Shown: one piece after another, positions 35,563 to 44,257 of the stretch
Position numbering within the stretch: the first letter of the stretch is position 1
Layout: each line of letters starts with the position of its first letter
Origin: Palsa-1392 sp036493915
GTDB taxonomy: Bacteria > Verrucomicrobiota > Verrucomicrobiia > Chthoniobacterales > UBA10450
Reading direction: 5' to 3'
Length of the DNA stretch: 64,000 nt
Assembly (NCBI GenBank): GCA_036493915.1
Contig: DASXPA010000129.1
Span: 13,198-77,197, forward strand
Program-made: the position numbers and the translations under genes
The notes under the pieces: model-generated
The model's database searches: none
What the model saw: the letters and a program-made list of their open reading frames with translations, nothing else
Told to the model about the DNA's origin: nothing

Positions 35563-36954
35563 CTAGAATTCCGCGCTGCCTGGCGTGCGCGCGAAGGGAA
35601 TGACATCGCGGATGTTAGCCACGCCGGTCACGAACATGAGCATGCGCTCGAAACCAAGCCCGAAGCCGGCATGCGGCACCGAGCCATAGCGCCGCAGATC
35701 AAGGTACCACTTGTAATCCGCGAGGTTCATATTGTGACGGCGTAGATTTGCCTCGAGGACCTCGAGACGTTCTTCGCGCTGGCTACCGCCGACGATTTCG
35801 CCGATGCCGGGAACGAGCAAATCCATCGCCGTGACAGTCCGGTTGTCATCGTTTAACCGCATGTAAAACGGCTTAATTTCCTTAGGATAATTGAAGACGG
35901 TGATGGGACATTTGAACTGTTTCTCCGTCAGCCAGCGCTCGTGCTCCGATTGCAGATTGAGTCCGTACTCGACCGGGAATTCGAACTTCACTCCGCTTTG
36001 CCGCAGCAGGTCGACCGCTTCTTCGTAGCTGATCCGCTGGAACGGCCGCTCGATGACAAACTCGAGGCGTGCGAGTAGTTCCTTGTCGACGAATTTTGCG
36101 AACAGCTCAAGATCGTCCCGGCAGTTGTCGCGGATGTCGCGCACGAGGTACTTCACAACTTCCTCGGCCAGATCCATGTCGCCCTGCAGATCGCAGAAAG
36201 CCATCTCCGGCTCTATCATCCAGAATTCGTTCGCGTGGCGGGAAGTGTTCGAGTTCTCCGCGCGAAAGGTCGGGCCAAAGGTGTAAACCTTCGAGAGCGC
36301 GCAGGCAAAGGCCTCCGCTTCGAGCTGACCGCTAACGGTGAGATAAGTCGGTCGGGCAAAAAAATCCTGCACGTAGTCGACTCCGACGTCGCCAGGCAAG
36401 AGCGGCGGCTTTTGCGGATCGAGCGTCGTGACCCGAAACAACTCGCCGGCGCCTTCGCAGTCGCTCCCGGTGATGATCGGTGTGTGCACGTAAACGAAGC
36501 CGCGCTCCTGAAAGAATTGGTGGATCGCGAAAGCGAGTCGGCTGCGCACGCGGAAGATGCAGCCGAAGAGATTCGAGCGCGGGCGCAGATGCGCGATCTC
36601 GCGGAGGAACTCCGGTGTGTGTCCCTTCTTCTGCAGCGGATAGGTCTCATCCGACGTGCCGACGATTTCCACTTCTTTCGCGACCAGCTCCCAGCTTTGA
36701 CCCTTGCCCTGCGAGGCGACGAGCACTCCGCGCACGGCGATCGAGGCGCCGGTGATGAGCTTCTGCACGGCGGCATAGTTAGGCAGACTCTGCTTCGCGA
36801 TGACCTGGAGGTTGCGGAGCGAAGAACCGTCATTCAGCTCGATGAAGGAGAAATCCCTCGCATCACGTCGTGTGCGCACCCAGCCTTGCACGAGCATTTC
36901 CGCGACTGGTGCGGAGCTTTGCAGCGCGTTCTTTATCGATGTGGCCGTGAGCAT
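35563..36954 (-). CDS. asnS: Asparaginyl-tRNA synthetase
   Basis: The 463-residue class IIb synthetase charges tRNA-Asn. The N-terminal OB-fold anticodon domain has VQGWVRTRRDARDFSFIELNDGS. Class II motif 2 is FRAENSNTSRHANEFWMIEPE, seen in parts, and motif 3 is GFGLGFERMLM. The PHAG just before motif 3 fits AsnRS rather than AspRS. I chose the ATG at 36954 because it places the first conserved Trp at residue 25, as in E. coli; an ATG at 36981 would add nine residues. Confidence 0.95.
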   Translation of the reverse strand: MLTATSIKNALQSSAPVAEMLVQGWVRTRRDARDFSFIELNDGSSLRNLQVIAKQSLPNYAAVQKLITGASIAVRGVLVASQGKGQSWELVAKEVEIVGTSDETYPLQKKGHTPEFLREIAHLRPRSNLFGCIFRVRSRLAFAIHQFFQERGFVYVHTPIITGSDCEGAGELFRVTTLDPQKPPLLPGDVGVDYVQDFFARPTYLTVSGQLEAEAFACALSKVYTFGPTFRAENSNTSRHANEFWMIEPEMAFCDLQGDMDLAEEVVKYLVRDIRDNCRDDLELFAKFVDKELLARLEFVIERPFQRISYEEAVDLLRQSGVKFEFPVEYGLNLQSEHERWLTEKQFKCPITVFNYPKEIKPFYMRLNDDNRTVTAMDLLVPGIGEIVGGSQREERLEVLEANLRRHNMNLADYKWYLDLRRYGSVPHAGFGLGFERMLMFVTGVANIRDVIPFARTPGSAEF

Positions 36955-37041
36955 CGGAGGAATCTGCCGGAGGCTGGCCATTCGACAAGCGAAAGGCGCG
37001 ACGGCTTTTCTCTGCAGCCTGGCAGACTGCCGGAAAGTTCG

Positions 37042-37446
37042 TTAGGCGTGATGGCTTACCGCGGTCGCACCATCGCAGAGCATGCTTTCGACGCAGTTCA
37101 CGAGATCGCAAATCTCGAACGGCTTGGCGATAAAGCTGTAGCCATCGAGGAAGCCGACGGTGCTGATTTTCCCATCCGAAGCGAGGCTGCTCACGAAGAT
37201 AATCGGCACGTCCTGCAGCGCTGGGTCGGTTTGCATCTGGCACGCCAGCTCACGCCCGTCCAGCTCGGGCATAAGGACGTCCAGCAGGATCAAATCCGGT
37301 TGAAAGTGGCGCGCCGAATGAAGCGCGCGGAGGCTGCGGTTTTCCTCCTTGATCTCGTAGTGGCCAGTCGCGTCGAGGGCCTGCCTAACGAGCGCGGTGA
37401 GTTGCGGCTCGTCGTCGATCAGGAGAATGCGCTTCGGGAAAAACAT
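37042..37446 (-). CDS. Stand-alone response regulator receiver protein
   Basis: This 134-residue single receiver domain has no output domain. The acidic pair is in LLIDDEPQL, the phosphoacceptor aspartate in LILLDVLMPELDG, the switch threonine/serine in IIFVSSLAS, and the conserved lysine in FIAKPFE. It should be phosphorylated by a histidine kinase and act by protein contact, like CheY or Spo0F. No kinase is adjacent. It lies 87 bases upstream of asnS, in the same direction, and is divergent from xseB. Confidence 0.88.
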   Translation of the reverse strand: MFFPKRILLIDDEPQLTALVRQALDATGHYEIKEENRSLRALHSARHFQPDLILLDVLMPELDGRELACQMQTDPALQDVPIIFVSSLASDGKISTVGFLDGYSFIAKPFEICDLVNCVESMLCDGATAVSHHA

Positions 37447-37578
37447 AATGCGGCTCTATGGGAATTATAGCAAACGCTGTGCCACCTGATTTTGGTCGCC
37501 GCGGCTTACCTAACGAACTCTGGAGGCAACTCCGCCTTTTTAATCCTGCCTCCTATGCTTAATTGCTATCTTGCCCTT

Positions 37579-37905
37579 ATGCCGAGCCAAACGAAGAAAG
37601 TCCCCGCCCCGCCGAATTTCGAGGAGGCGATGAAACGCCTCGAGGAAATCGTCGAAAATATGGAAGCGGGCGACCTTCCTCTGGAAGATTTGATCGTGCG
37701 CTACGAAGAAGGAATGAAGCTGGTGAAGGTCTGTCAGGAACGGCTCACTGCGGCTGAGGAGCGAATCGAAATGATCACCCGGAACAGCGCTGGAAAAGCG
37801 GTCGTAACAGATTTTGCGCCCCCGCCCGTTCCGCCCTCGTCCACCCCCGCCGTCCTCGCGGAAAAAGGAGAACCGAAAAAAGATGTCGACGTCAGCCTCT
37901 TCTAA
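37579..37905 (+). CDS. xseB: Exodeoxyribonuclease VII small subunit
   Basis: The 108-residue protein starts at the ATG at 37579, directly before PSQTKKV; ATGs at 37492 and 37555 are weaker. The XseB core is FEEAMKRLEEIVENMEAGDL, PLEDLIVRYEEGMKLVKVCQ and LTAAEERIE, the helical hairpin that binds the XseA large subunit. The C-terminal 35 residues are Pro-rich and extend past the family core. The last 23 bases overlap the start of dxs, so the two are probably co-translated. xseA is not in the window. Confidence 0.9.
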   Translation: MPSQTKKVPAPPNFEEAMKRLEEIVENMEAGDLPLEDLIVRYEEGMKLVKVCQERLTAAEERIEMITRNSAGKAVVTDFAPPPVPPSSTPAVLAEKGEPKKDVDVSLF

Positions 37906-39814
37906 AACGCCTAATCAATCGCCACGCCTGCTCGAGGGTATTCGCTCGCCCGCGGACATCAAGGCGCTGCCGGAAGAGGACCTCCCGCTGCTTGCCCAGG
38001 AAGTACGCGACAAATTGGTCGAGGTACTTTCGCAAACTGGCGGCCATCTCGGGCCGAACCTCGGCGTCGTCGAGCTCACGATCGCCCTCCATCGCGTTTT
38101 CAATACGCCTAACGATAAGTTGGTCTTCGACGTCAGCCATCAGGGCTACGTCCACAAAATGTTCACCGGCCGGCTCGATCGCATCCAGACGATGCGGCAA
38201 TACCAGGGCCTCAACGGTTTCCTCCTCCGCACCGAAAGCGAGCACGATGCTTACGGCGCGGGCCACGCCGGCACCGCTCTCTCCGCCGCGCTTGGGATGG
38301 CGGTTGGGCGCGATCTGCGCGGGAGCGACGAGAATGTCGTCGCGGTCGCGGGTGACGCCGCGTTCACCTGCGGCATCAGTTACGAAGCACTCAATAATGT
38401 CAAAGCGCAGACGAAGCGATTCATCGTCGTCCTCAACGACAACGAATGGTCGATCGCGAAAAACGTCGGCGCGATCGCGAACTACCTGAACAACATCGTC
38501 ACCAATCCAACCTACGCGCACCTGCACGAGAAAGCCGGCCGTTTCATCAAAGCGATCGCGGGTGGCCGCGCCTTGCATCTCGCGCAGAAGGTCGAGGAAG
38601 GCTTCAAGAACTTGCTCCTCCCAAGTGTGATTTTCGAAGAGCTCGGTCTGCGCTACTACGGCCCGATCGACGGCCACGACATCCCACTGCTCACCCGCAC
38701 CTTCGAATTCTTGAAACGCCAGGACGAGCCGGTTTTACTTCATATCCTCACGAAAAAAGGCAAAGGCTATGAACCCGCTCTTGCCAAGCCGGACAAGTTT
38801 CACGGCCTCGGGAAATTCTCCGCCGCCACCGGCGAAACGGCGAAAGCGCCGCTCCCAACGTACTCGGAAACTTTTGGAAAGACGTTAGGCAAATTCGCCG
38901 ACACCAACCGCAAGATCGTCGCCATCACCGGCGCGATGCCGAGCGGCACCGGCCTCGGCCTTTTCCAGCAACAACATCCGGATCGCTACTACGACGTCGG
39001 CATCGCTGAGGAACACGCCGCGCTTTTCGCCTGCGGTCTCGCCACGCAAGGAATGAAACCGTTTCTCGCCATCTATTCGACTTTCATGCAGCGCGCCTAC
39101 GACATGATCATCCACGACATCGCGCTGCAGAATCTCAACGTCGCGCTCTGCATGGATCGCGCCGGTCTCAGCGGCGACGACGGCCCGACGCATCACGGCC
39201 TCTTCGACATCGGCTACCTTCGGCACGTGCCCAACATCGTGCACATGCAGCCGAAGGATGAAGAGGAGTTCGCTGACATGCTTTGGACGATGGCGAATTA
39301 TCACGACGGTCCCATCGCAATCCGCTATCCGCGCGGACCCGGCATTGGCGCGAAGCCGAAAGAGACGCCGAAGTTGCTCGAGATCGGTAAAGCAGAAGTG
39401 GTGCAGCACGGCAAGGACGTCGCCATCTTCGGGCTCGGTAACATGTTCGAGATGGCGCAGGAGGCGTCGAAAAAACTGGAGGCGCAAGGCGTCTCCGTCG
39501 CGCTCATCAACCCGCGCTGGATCAAGCCGCTCGACACCGGCACGATCGAATTTTTCGCGCGCGGTGTGCAAGTCGTCTGCACAATCGAAGACCACGTCCT
39601 GCACAACGGCTTCGGCTGCGGTGTCATGGAGCATCTCTATTCGCAGGGCATCCAGACGCCCGTCGTGCGGATCGGCTGGCCCGACCAATTCATCGAGCAT
39701 GGCAGCATCCCGGTCCTGCGCGAAAAGCACGGCCTAACGAGCGACGCGCTCGTCGAAAAGGTATTGCCGTTGTTGAAGAAACCGCGCGAGAAAACCCGCC
39801 CGCACGCGGCGTAA
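37883..39814 (+). CDS. dxs: 1-deoxy-D-xylulose-5-phosphate synthase
   Basis: The 643-residue thiamine-dependent enzyme joins pyruvate and glyceraldehyde 3-phosphate in the first step of the MEP isoprenoid pathway. The ATG at 37883 follows a good AAGGAG site inside the end of xseB. The thiamine diphosphate region is GDAAFTCGISYEALNN with VVLNDNEWSI, slightly off the usual GDGA-x-T. The catalytic glutamate is in VGIAEEHAALFA. The pyrimidine-side region is MDRAGLSGDDGPTHHG. SHQGYVHKMFTGR replaces the more common GHQAYPHKILTGR. Length is normal and the enzyme should be functional. Confidence 0.95.
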   Translation: MSTSASSKTPNQSPRLLEGIRSPADIKALPEEDLPLLAQEVRDKLVEVLSQTGGHLGPNLGVVELTIALHRVFNTPNDKLVFDVSHQGYVHKMFTGRLDRIQTMRQYQGLNGFLLRTESEHDAYGAGHAGTALSAALGMAVGRDLRGSDENVVAVAGDAAFTCGISYEALNNVKAQTKRFIVVLNDNEWSIAKNVGAIANYLNNIVTNPTYAHLHEKAGRFIKAIAGGRALHLAQKVEEGFKNLLLPSVIFEELGLRYYGPIDGHDIPLLTRTFEFLKRQDEPVLLHILTKKGKGYEPALAKPDKFHGLGKFSAATGETAKAPLPTYSETFGKTLGKFADTNRKIVAITGAMPSGTGLGLFQQQHPDRYYDVGIAEEHAALFACGLATQGMKPFLAIYSTFMQRAYDMIIHDIALQNLNVALCMDRAGLSGDDGPTHHGLFDIGYLRHVPNIVHMQPKDEEEFADMLWTMANYHDGPIAIRYPRGPGIGAKPKETPKLLEIGKAEVVQHGKDVAIFGLGNMFEMAQEASKKLEAQGVSVALINPRWIKPLDTGTIEFFARGVQVVCTIEDHVLHNGFGCGVMEHLYSQGIQTPVVRIGWPDQFIEHGSIPVLREKHGLTSDALVEKVLPLLKKPREKTRPHAA

Positions 39815-39819
39815 TTCAA

Positions 39820-39836
39820 ACAGCCGAACAGGCTGT
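39820..39836 (+). other. Short hairpin after dxs
   Basis: ACAGCC and GGCTGT flank a five-base loop in the 37-base gap before the ABC ATPase gene. There is no T tract, so termination is doubtful; it may only stabilise the dxs mRNA end. Confidence 0.3.
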
Positions 39837-39851
39837 GTTACGATTCGAACG

Positions 39852-40856
39852 ATGAGCGCGATCGAAGCGTCCGGCCTAACGAAAGTTTACCGGACCTACC
39901 GAAAGGAGAGCGGACTCTGGGCCTCGGTGAAAGGGCTCGTTAGGCGAAAGCACGAGGAAACTCGCGCCGCCGACAACATTTCCTTCACCATCGAAGAAGG
40001 CGAGCTCGTCGGTTTTCTCGGTCCGAATGGCGCCGGCAAAACAACCGTCCTGAAAATGCTCTCCGGCCTGCTCAATCCGACTTCCGGCGGAGCGCGCGTC
40101 CTCGGTTTCGTACCCTGGGAGCGGCGCGACGAGATGAAGCGGCAATTCAGCCTCCTCATGGGCCAGAAAAACGCGCTCTGGTGGGACCTGCCGGCGCAGG
40201 AATCTCTTGAACTCAACCGTGCGATCTATGGGATCGATCGAGAGCGCTTCAAGAAAGTCGTCGGAGGCTTGAGCGAGCTCCTCGATGTCACCGACAAGAT
40301 GAACGTGATGGTGCGCGAATTGTCGTTAGGCGAGCGAATGAAAATGGAGCTGATCTCCGCGCTCATTCACGAGCCGCGCGTTCTTTTTCTCGATGAGCCG
40401 ACCATCGGCCTCGACGTCGTGAGCCAACAGCGGGTACGCGAATTTCTCCGACAGTACAATTCCGAGCATCGTATCGTCACCATGCTCACGAGTCATTACA
40501 TGCAGGACATCGAGGAACTCTGCGACCGCGTCATCGTCATCGATCACGGGAAGATCTTCTTCGACGGCCCGCTCAGTAATATCATCGATCGATTCTCCGG
40601 GCACAAGATCATTAGCCTGACGTTCGACGAAAAACAGGAGCGCGACTTCGCGCAGTTTGGCGAAGTGGTCGAGCAAACGCCAGCGAGCGTGCAGCTAAAA
40701 GTCCCGCGTGCCAACGTCACTGACGTTGCCCGCCAACTTCTGAGCGCCTGTTCCGTCTCCGATATCAACGTCCAGGAACTCCCCGTGGAAGATGTGATTC
40801 GCCAGCTCTTCGGCGAATACAGCGTCGAGCAGCACCGTGCAGGAGCGGTGAATTAA
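39852..40856 (+). CDS. ABC-2-type transporter ATP-binding protein
   Basis: The 334-residue ATPase has Walker A GPNGAGKTT, signature LSLGERMKME (LSLGE in place of LSGGQ), Walker B VLFLDEPTIGLD, and the switch histidine in LTSHYM. Residues 1-235 are the nucleotide-binding domain. The C-terminal hundred residues (SLTFDEKQERDFAQFGEVVE and on) are the regulatory extension seen in NatA-type and drug or polysaccharide exporters. The N-terminal YRKESGLWASVKGLVRRKHE is typical of the group that pairs with two ABC-2 membrane proteins. No permease gene is adjacent, so the partner must be elsewhere. Confidence 0.9.
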   Translation: MSAIEASGLTKVYRTYRKESGLWASVKGLVRRKHEETRAADNISFTIEEGELVGFLGPNGAGKTTVLKMLSGLLNPTSGGARVLGFVPWERRDEMKRQFSLLMGQKNALWWDLPAQESLELNRAIYGIDRERFKKVVGGLSELLDVTDKMNVMVRELSLGERMKMELISALIHEPRVLFLDEPTIGLDVVSQQRVREFLRQYNSEHRIVTMLTSHYMQDIEELCDRVIVIDHGKIFFDGPLSNIIDRFSGHKIISLTFDEKQERDFAQFGEVVEQTPASVQLKVPRANVTDVARQLLSACSVSDINVQELPVEDVIRQLFGEYSVEQHRAGAVN

Positions 40857-40857
40857 C

Positions 40858-40890
40858 GGTGTGGCACATGCCCTCTCGCTGTGCTACACC
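40858..40890. terminator. Hairpin between converging genes
   Basis: GGTGTGGCACA (40858-40868) pairs with TGTGCTACACC (40880-40890) with one wobble and an 11-base loop. It lies between the ends of the ABC ATPase and the small wHTH-like gene, and could terminate both. There is no T tract on either side. Confidence 0.5.
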
Positions 40891-41165
40891 CACGCCCGCG
40901 CCATCGATTCCCGGAGCTCGTGCACATAACCAGGGTTCACCTCAAACTGCGTCGTCGATAATTCCGCCTGTATCACCTGCTCGCGATAAGGTTTGCTTTC
41001 GACATAACCGGCCGCGAGCAGCGCGTTGATCACATCGGTCAGATCTGCCGCCGGCATCTGAGTGTGCTCGATCAACTCCGCCCCCGGCGCTCCCTCGGCG
41101 AAGCCAATTGCTTTCAGGACGGCGCGTTCCCGGCCGCTCAGTTTGATTCGGCGCATCCCGCTCAT
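40884..41165 (-). CDS. Small winged-helix-like protein
   Basis: The product is 93 residues from the ATG at 41165. The frame extends upstream to 41468, but that part runs antisense to mrp and has no protein character. The protein reads as a short winged-helix domain: LSGRERAVLKAIGFAEGA, ELIEHTQMPAADLTDVINAL as the helix-turn-helix, and GYVESKPYREQ leading into a wing. It may bind DNA or mediate protein contact. It is divergent from mrp, with 64 bases between. I cannot assign a named family. Confidence 0.6.
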   Translation of the reverse strand: MSGMRRIKLSGRERAVLKAIGFAEGAPGAELIEHTQMPAADLTDVINALLAAGYVESKPYREQVIQAELSTTQFEVNPGYVHELRESMARAWV

Positions 41166-41229
41166 CGAGCAGGTCGCATACCCGTCGGCGCCTTTACTCT
41201 CGCAGCGCGCCCGGTAAATTGGCCGTCCC

Positions 41230-42276
41230 ATGCCGCTCGCGGAAGAACAGATCAAAGAAGCGCTCAAGTCGGTCAAATATCCCGGCTTCAGTCGCGACAT
41301 CGTCTCCTTCGGTCTGGTCAAAGGCATCGACCTCGGCGGTGGTGACGTCATCGTCCAACTTGCGCTCGCCACAAACGACCCTGCCGTTCCACAGACGATC
41401 AAGAACGAAGCCGAAGCCGCGCTCCGGAAAATTCCTGACGTGCGCACCGCTAAAGTGCGGATCGACATTCAGGCGCCGCCCGCCGGCAGCGGCAGCGCTA
41501 ACATCGGCGCGACCAAAATCAGCGGGATCAAACACGTCATCGCGATCGCCAGCGGCAAGGGCGGCGTTGGCAAATCGACCATCGCCGCCAATCTCGCCGT
41601 CGCTCTTGAGCGAACCAAAGCCGTCGTCGGACTTTGCGATTGCGACATCTACGGCCCGAGCATTTCTCTCATGTTCGGTTCGCGCGAGCGCCCCATGGCG
41701 ACGGAGGAAAATCGCATCGTTCCGATCGAGCAATACGGCCTCAAGCTCATGTCGATGGGCTTCCTCCTCGACGACGCTTCACCGGCAATTTTGCGCGGGC
41801 CGATGGTCACGCGTTACACGCAACAATTTCTCCGCCAGGTTGAATGGGGCGCGCTCGATTATCTTGTGCTCGACCTCCCGCCCGGCACCGGCGACATCCA
41901 GCTTACGATCGTGCAGACGGTCGCGCTGGCCGGCGCCATCATCGTCACCACGCCCCAGGAGGTCGCTCTCCTCGACGCCCGTAAAGCCTCCACCATGTTT
42001 GAGAAAGTGAACGTCCCGGTGCTCGGCCTGATCGAAAACATGAGCTACTTCCTCTCGCCCTCCGACCACAAGCGCTACGACATTTTCGGGAGCGGCGGCG
42101 GCGAGCGCGAAGCCAGGCGCATCCGTGTGCCATTGTTAGGCCAGATCCCGATCGACATCGCGACGCGCGAAGCGGGCGATCGCGGCATGCCCATCACAGC
42201 CGAAGCGCCGGAGTCCGCGGTCGCCACGGAATTTCTAAAAATCGCACGCCGCTTGCGCGATGAGCTGCCGACTTAA
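41230..42276 (+). CDS. mrp: Mrp/NBP35-family iron-sulfur carrier ATPase
   Basis: The 348-residue P-loop protein has an N-terminal MIP18/DUF59 domain (about 1-85, EEQIKEALKSVKYPGFSRDI) and a C-terminal ATPase (about 95-348). It has the deviant Walker A SGKGGVGKST, GLCDCDIYGPS as switch region, and DYLVLDLPPGTGD as Walker B. The family binds and transfers 4Fe-4S clusters to apo-proteins. The usual CxxC near the C-terminus is not visible in FSGSGGGEREARRI-type sequence here (IFGSGGGEREARRI), which is seen in some bacterial members. It may serve the Fe-S enzymes in this window, but it is a general housekeeping factor. Confidence 0.92.
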   Translation: MPLAEEQIKEALKSVKYPGFSRDIVSFGLVKGIDLGGGDVIVQLALATNDPAVPQTIKNEAEAALRKIPDVRTAKVRIDIQAPPAGSGSANIGATKISGIKHVIAIASGKGGVGKSTIAANLAVALERTKAVVGLCDCDIYGPSISLMFGSRERPMATEENRIVPIEQYGLKLMSMGFLLDDASPAILRGPMVTRYTQQFLRQVEWGALDYLVLDLPPGTGDIQLTIVQTVALAGAIIVTTPQEVALLDARKASTMFEKVNVPVLGLIENMSYFLSPSDHKRYDIFGSGGGEREARRIRVPLLGQIPIDIATREAGDRGMPITAEAPESAVATEFLKIARRLRDELPT

Positions 42277-42357
42277 GCTTGCCAGCAGGACCCGGGTCTT
42301 GGTAAATAAACGCTCCACTGGTTCGTCTAATGCTTTAGGAAAGAACCAGAGATTCTT

Positions 42358-42600
42358 ATGAAAAATTCCGCGGAAGGGAATGCGCCTGAAGAAGGCGCGC
42401 AGTTCCTGAAAAATTCAGTGCTCTACAAGGAGTTCCTCGCCGAGCGCGAAGAAATTTTGAAACATAAATGGATCGAGAGCGAGAAAGCCGGCTCCGACAT
42501 TGGGTTTGAAAAAGCGTTGCTCGACTGGATTGTGAAACATCGCTCCAATTGGCGCGAACGAAGACTGCGCGAAGTGCGGCTGGCGAAAACGCCCGCCTGA
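42358..42600 (+). CDS. Small conserved-looking protein, unknown function
   Basis: The 80-residue charged cytosolic protein reads as real by codon use and position. The core is LYKEFLAEREEILKHKWIES and EKAGSDIGFEKALLDWIVKH. The HKW-x-x-SEKAG-x-DIG stretch resembles a motif of DUF4032-type and other small stress-linked proteins, but the match is from memory and weak. It lies 46 bases before pyrR, in the same direction, so it may be co-transcribed with the pyr genes. Confidence 0.65.
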   Translation: MKNSAEGNAPEEGAQFLKNSVLYKEFLAEREEILKHKWIESEKAGSDIGFEKALLDWIVKHRSNWRERRLREVRLAKTPA

Positions 42601-42646
42601 GTTTCGCCTGCTTCCTTTAAAGTGATCCCGCGAGGTCGCGAAGGAA

Positions 42647-43222
42647 ATGAGCACAAAAAAATCGCCTAACGAAAAGACCGCTGCGCGCATCTTCGATGCG
42701 GAAACGCTGCGGCGTGCGCTGCGGCGTATCGCGCATGAGATCATCGAGCGCAATCACGATCTCCCGGCGCTGATCCTCGCCGGTATTCCCGCCCGTGGTG
42801 TCGAGCTCGCGCAACGACTCGCCGCCGGGATCGAGGCGATCGCCAAAGTGCGCGTCCCTACCGGCGTCATCGATGTCTCGATGCATCGCGACGACGTTCG
42901 CCGGCGTGGCACACTGCCGGTTGTTCGGGCATCACAGCTGCCATTGCCGCTCGAAGAGCGCAGCGTCATCATCGTCGACGACGTTCTCTTCACCGGCCGC
43001 ACCTGCCGCGCGGCGCTGGACGCAATCAGCTCTTTTGGGCGGCCGGCTTCTATTCAACTTGCCGTCCTCGTCGATCGCGGCCATCGCGAACTGCCGATCC
43101 GTCCCGATTATGTCGGCAAGAATTTGCCGACCTCGCCTAACGAACGCGTGCGCGTGCGGCTCGAAGAAACCGATCACGAGCCGGACGCCGTCTGGCTCGT
43201 GAAAATTGAGGCAACAAAATGA
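42647..43222 (+). CDS. pyrR: Bifunctional pyr operon regulator/uracil phosphoribosyltransferase
   Basis: The 191-residue type I phosphoribosyltransferase fold has the PRPP loop VIIVDDVLFTGRTCRAALDA, the PyrR-type AGIPARGVELAQRLA and TGVIDVSMHRDD, and PDYVGKNLPTS near the C-terminus. In Bacillus it binds UMP or UTP and pyr mRNA to promote attenuation. It precedes pyrB and pyrC. I could not identify an anti-antiterminator structure in the 102 bases between pyrR and pyrB. GAAGGAA lies just before the ATG. The N-terminal extension (about 12 residues) contains a copy of the dispersed 9-mer. Confidence 0.93.
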   Translation: MSTKKSPNEKTAARIFDAETLRRALRRIAHEIIERNHDLPALILAGIPARGVELAQRLAAGIEAIAKVRVPTGVIDVSMHRDDVRRRGTLPVVRASQLPLPLEERSVIIVDDVLFTGRTCRAALDAISSFGRPASIQLAVLVDRGHRELPIRPDYVGKNLPTSPNERVRVRLEETDHEPDAVWLVKIEATK

Positions 43223-43324
43223 GAAGCTATTTTTCTCCTAACGAACGCGTCAGCAACTCTGTGGCGTGCACATGCTCCGCCAAAAACTCTTTGGTTTTGT
43301 GCCCCAGCAAACGCTAAATCGCCC

Positions 43325-44257
43325 ATGAGTACGACCTGGACGCGCAAAGATCTTCTCGGGCTGCGCGAACTTTCCGCGGAAGAGATCGGTTTCGTCCTCG
43401 ACACCGCCGACGCGTTCAAACAGGTCGGAACCCGCGAGGTGAAGAAAGTCCCCGCGCTCCAGGGCAAAACGCTCATCAACCTTTTCGTCGAGCCGAGCAC
43501 GCGGACCCGCACTTCCTTCGAGCTCGCCGCCAAACGTCTCAGCGCCGACATCATTAACATTACCGCGGCCGCTTCCAGCCTAACGAAAGGCGAAACGCTC
43601 AAGGACACCGCGAAAATTCTCGAAGCGAATCACGCTGATCTAATCGTTCTGCGCCACAGCTCGGCCGGCGCGCCGCAGTTTCTCGCGACACGGCTCCGCT
43701 CCAGCATCATCAACGCCGGTGATGGCGCGCACGAACATCCGACCCAGGGCCTGCTCGACCTCTACACCATTCGCGAAAAGAAAGGCACAATCGACGGCCT
43801 GCACGTTGCCATCATCGGTGACATCCTTTTCAGCCGCGTCGCGCGATCGAACATTTTCGCGCTCCTCAAATTGGGCGCGCAGGTCACCCTTGTCGGCCCG
43901 AGCACGCTCGTGCCGCGCACTTTCGAAGAGCTTGGCGCAAAGATCACGCACGATCTCGACTCGGTTCTCCCATCAGCCGACGTCGTGAATCTCCTCCGCA
44001 TCCAACACGAGCGCCAGCGTAAGGAATATTTCCCTGGGCTCGGCGAATACATTCGCTTTTTCGGCCTAACGAAAGAGCGCGCCAAACTTTTGAAACCCGA
44101 TTGCCTCATCATGCATCCCGGCCCGATCAATCGCGGCGTCGAGATCGACAGCGACCTCGCCGATAGCAGTCGCAGCGTCATCCTCGAGCAGGTGACCAAC
44201 GGTCTCGCCATCCGCATGGCGGTGCTTTATCTCTGCGGAGGCGTCCCCAGCTCATGA
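43325..44257 (+). CDS. pyrB: Aspartate carbamoyltransferase, catalytic chain
   Basis: The 310-residue enzyme condenses carbamoyl phosphate with aspartate in pyrimidine synthesis. The carbamoyl phosphate loop is VEPSTRTRTSFE, the second conserved segment is GAHEHPTQGLLD, and LLRIQHERQ with HPGPINRGVEI closes the aspartate site. Length is normal and no regulatory chain (pyrI) is nearby. The stop overlaps the start of pyrC by four bases. Confidence 0.96.
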   Translation: MSTTWTRKDLLGLRELSAEEIGFVLDTADAFKQVGTREVKKVPALQGKTLINLFVEPSTRTRTSFELAAKRLSADIINITAAASSLTKGETLKDTAKILEANHADLIVLRHSSAGAPQFLATRLRSSIINAGDGAHEHPTQGLLDLYTIREKKGTIDGLHVAIIGDILFSRVARSNIFALLKLGAQVTLVGPSTLVPRTFEELGAKITHDLDSVLPSADVVNLLRIQHERQRKEYFPGLGEYIRFFGLTKERAKLLKPDCLIMHPGPINRGVEIDSDLADSSRSVILEQVTNGLAIRMAVLYLCGGVPSS

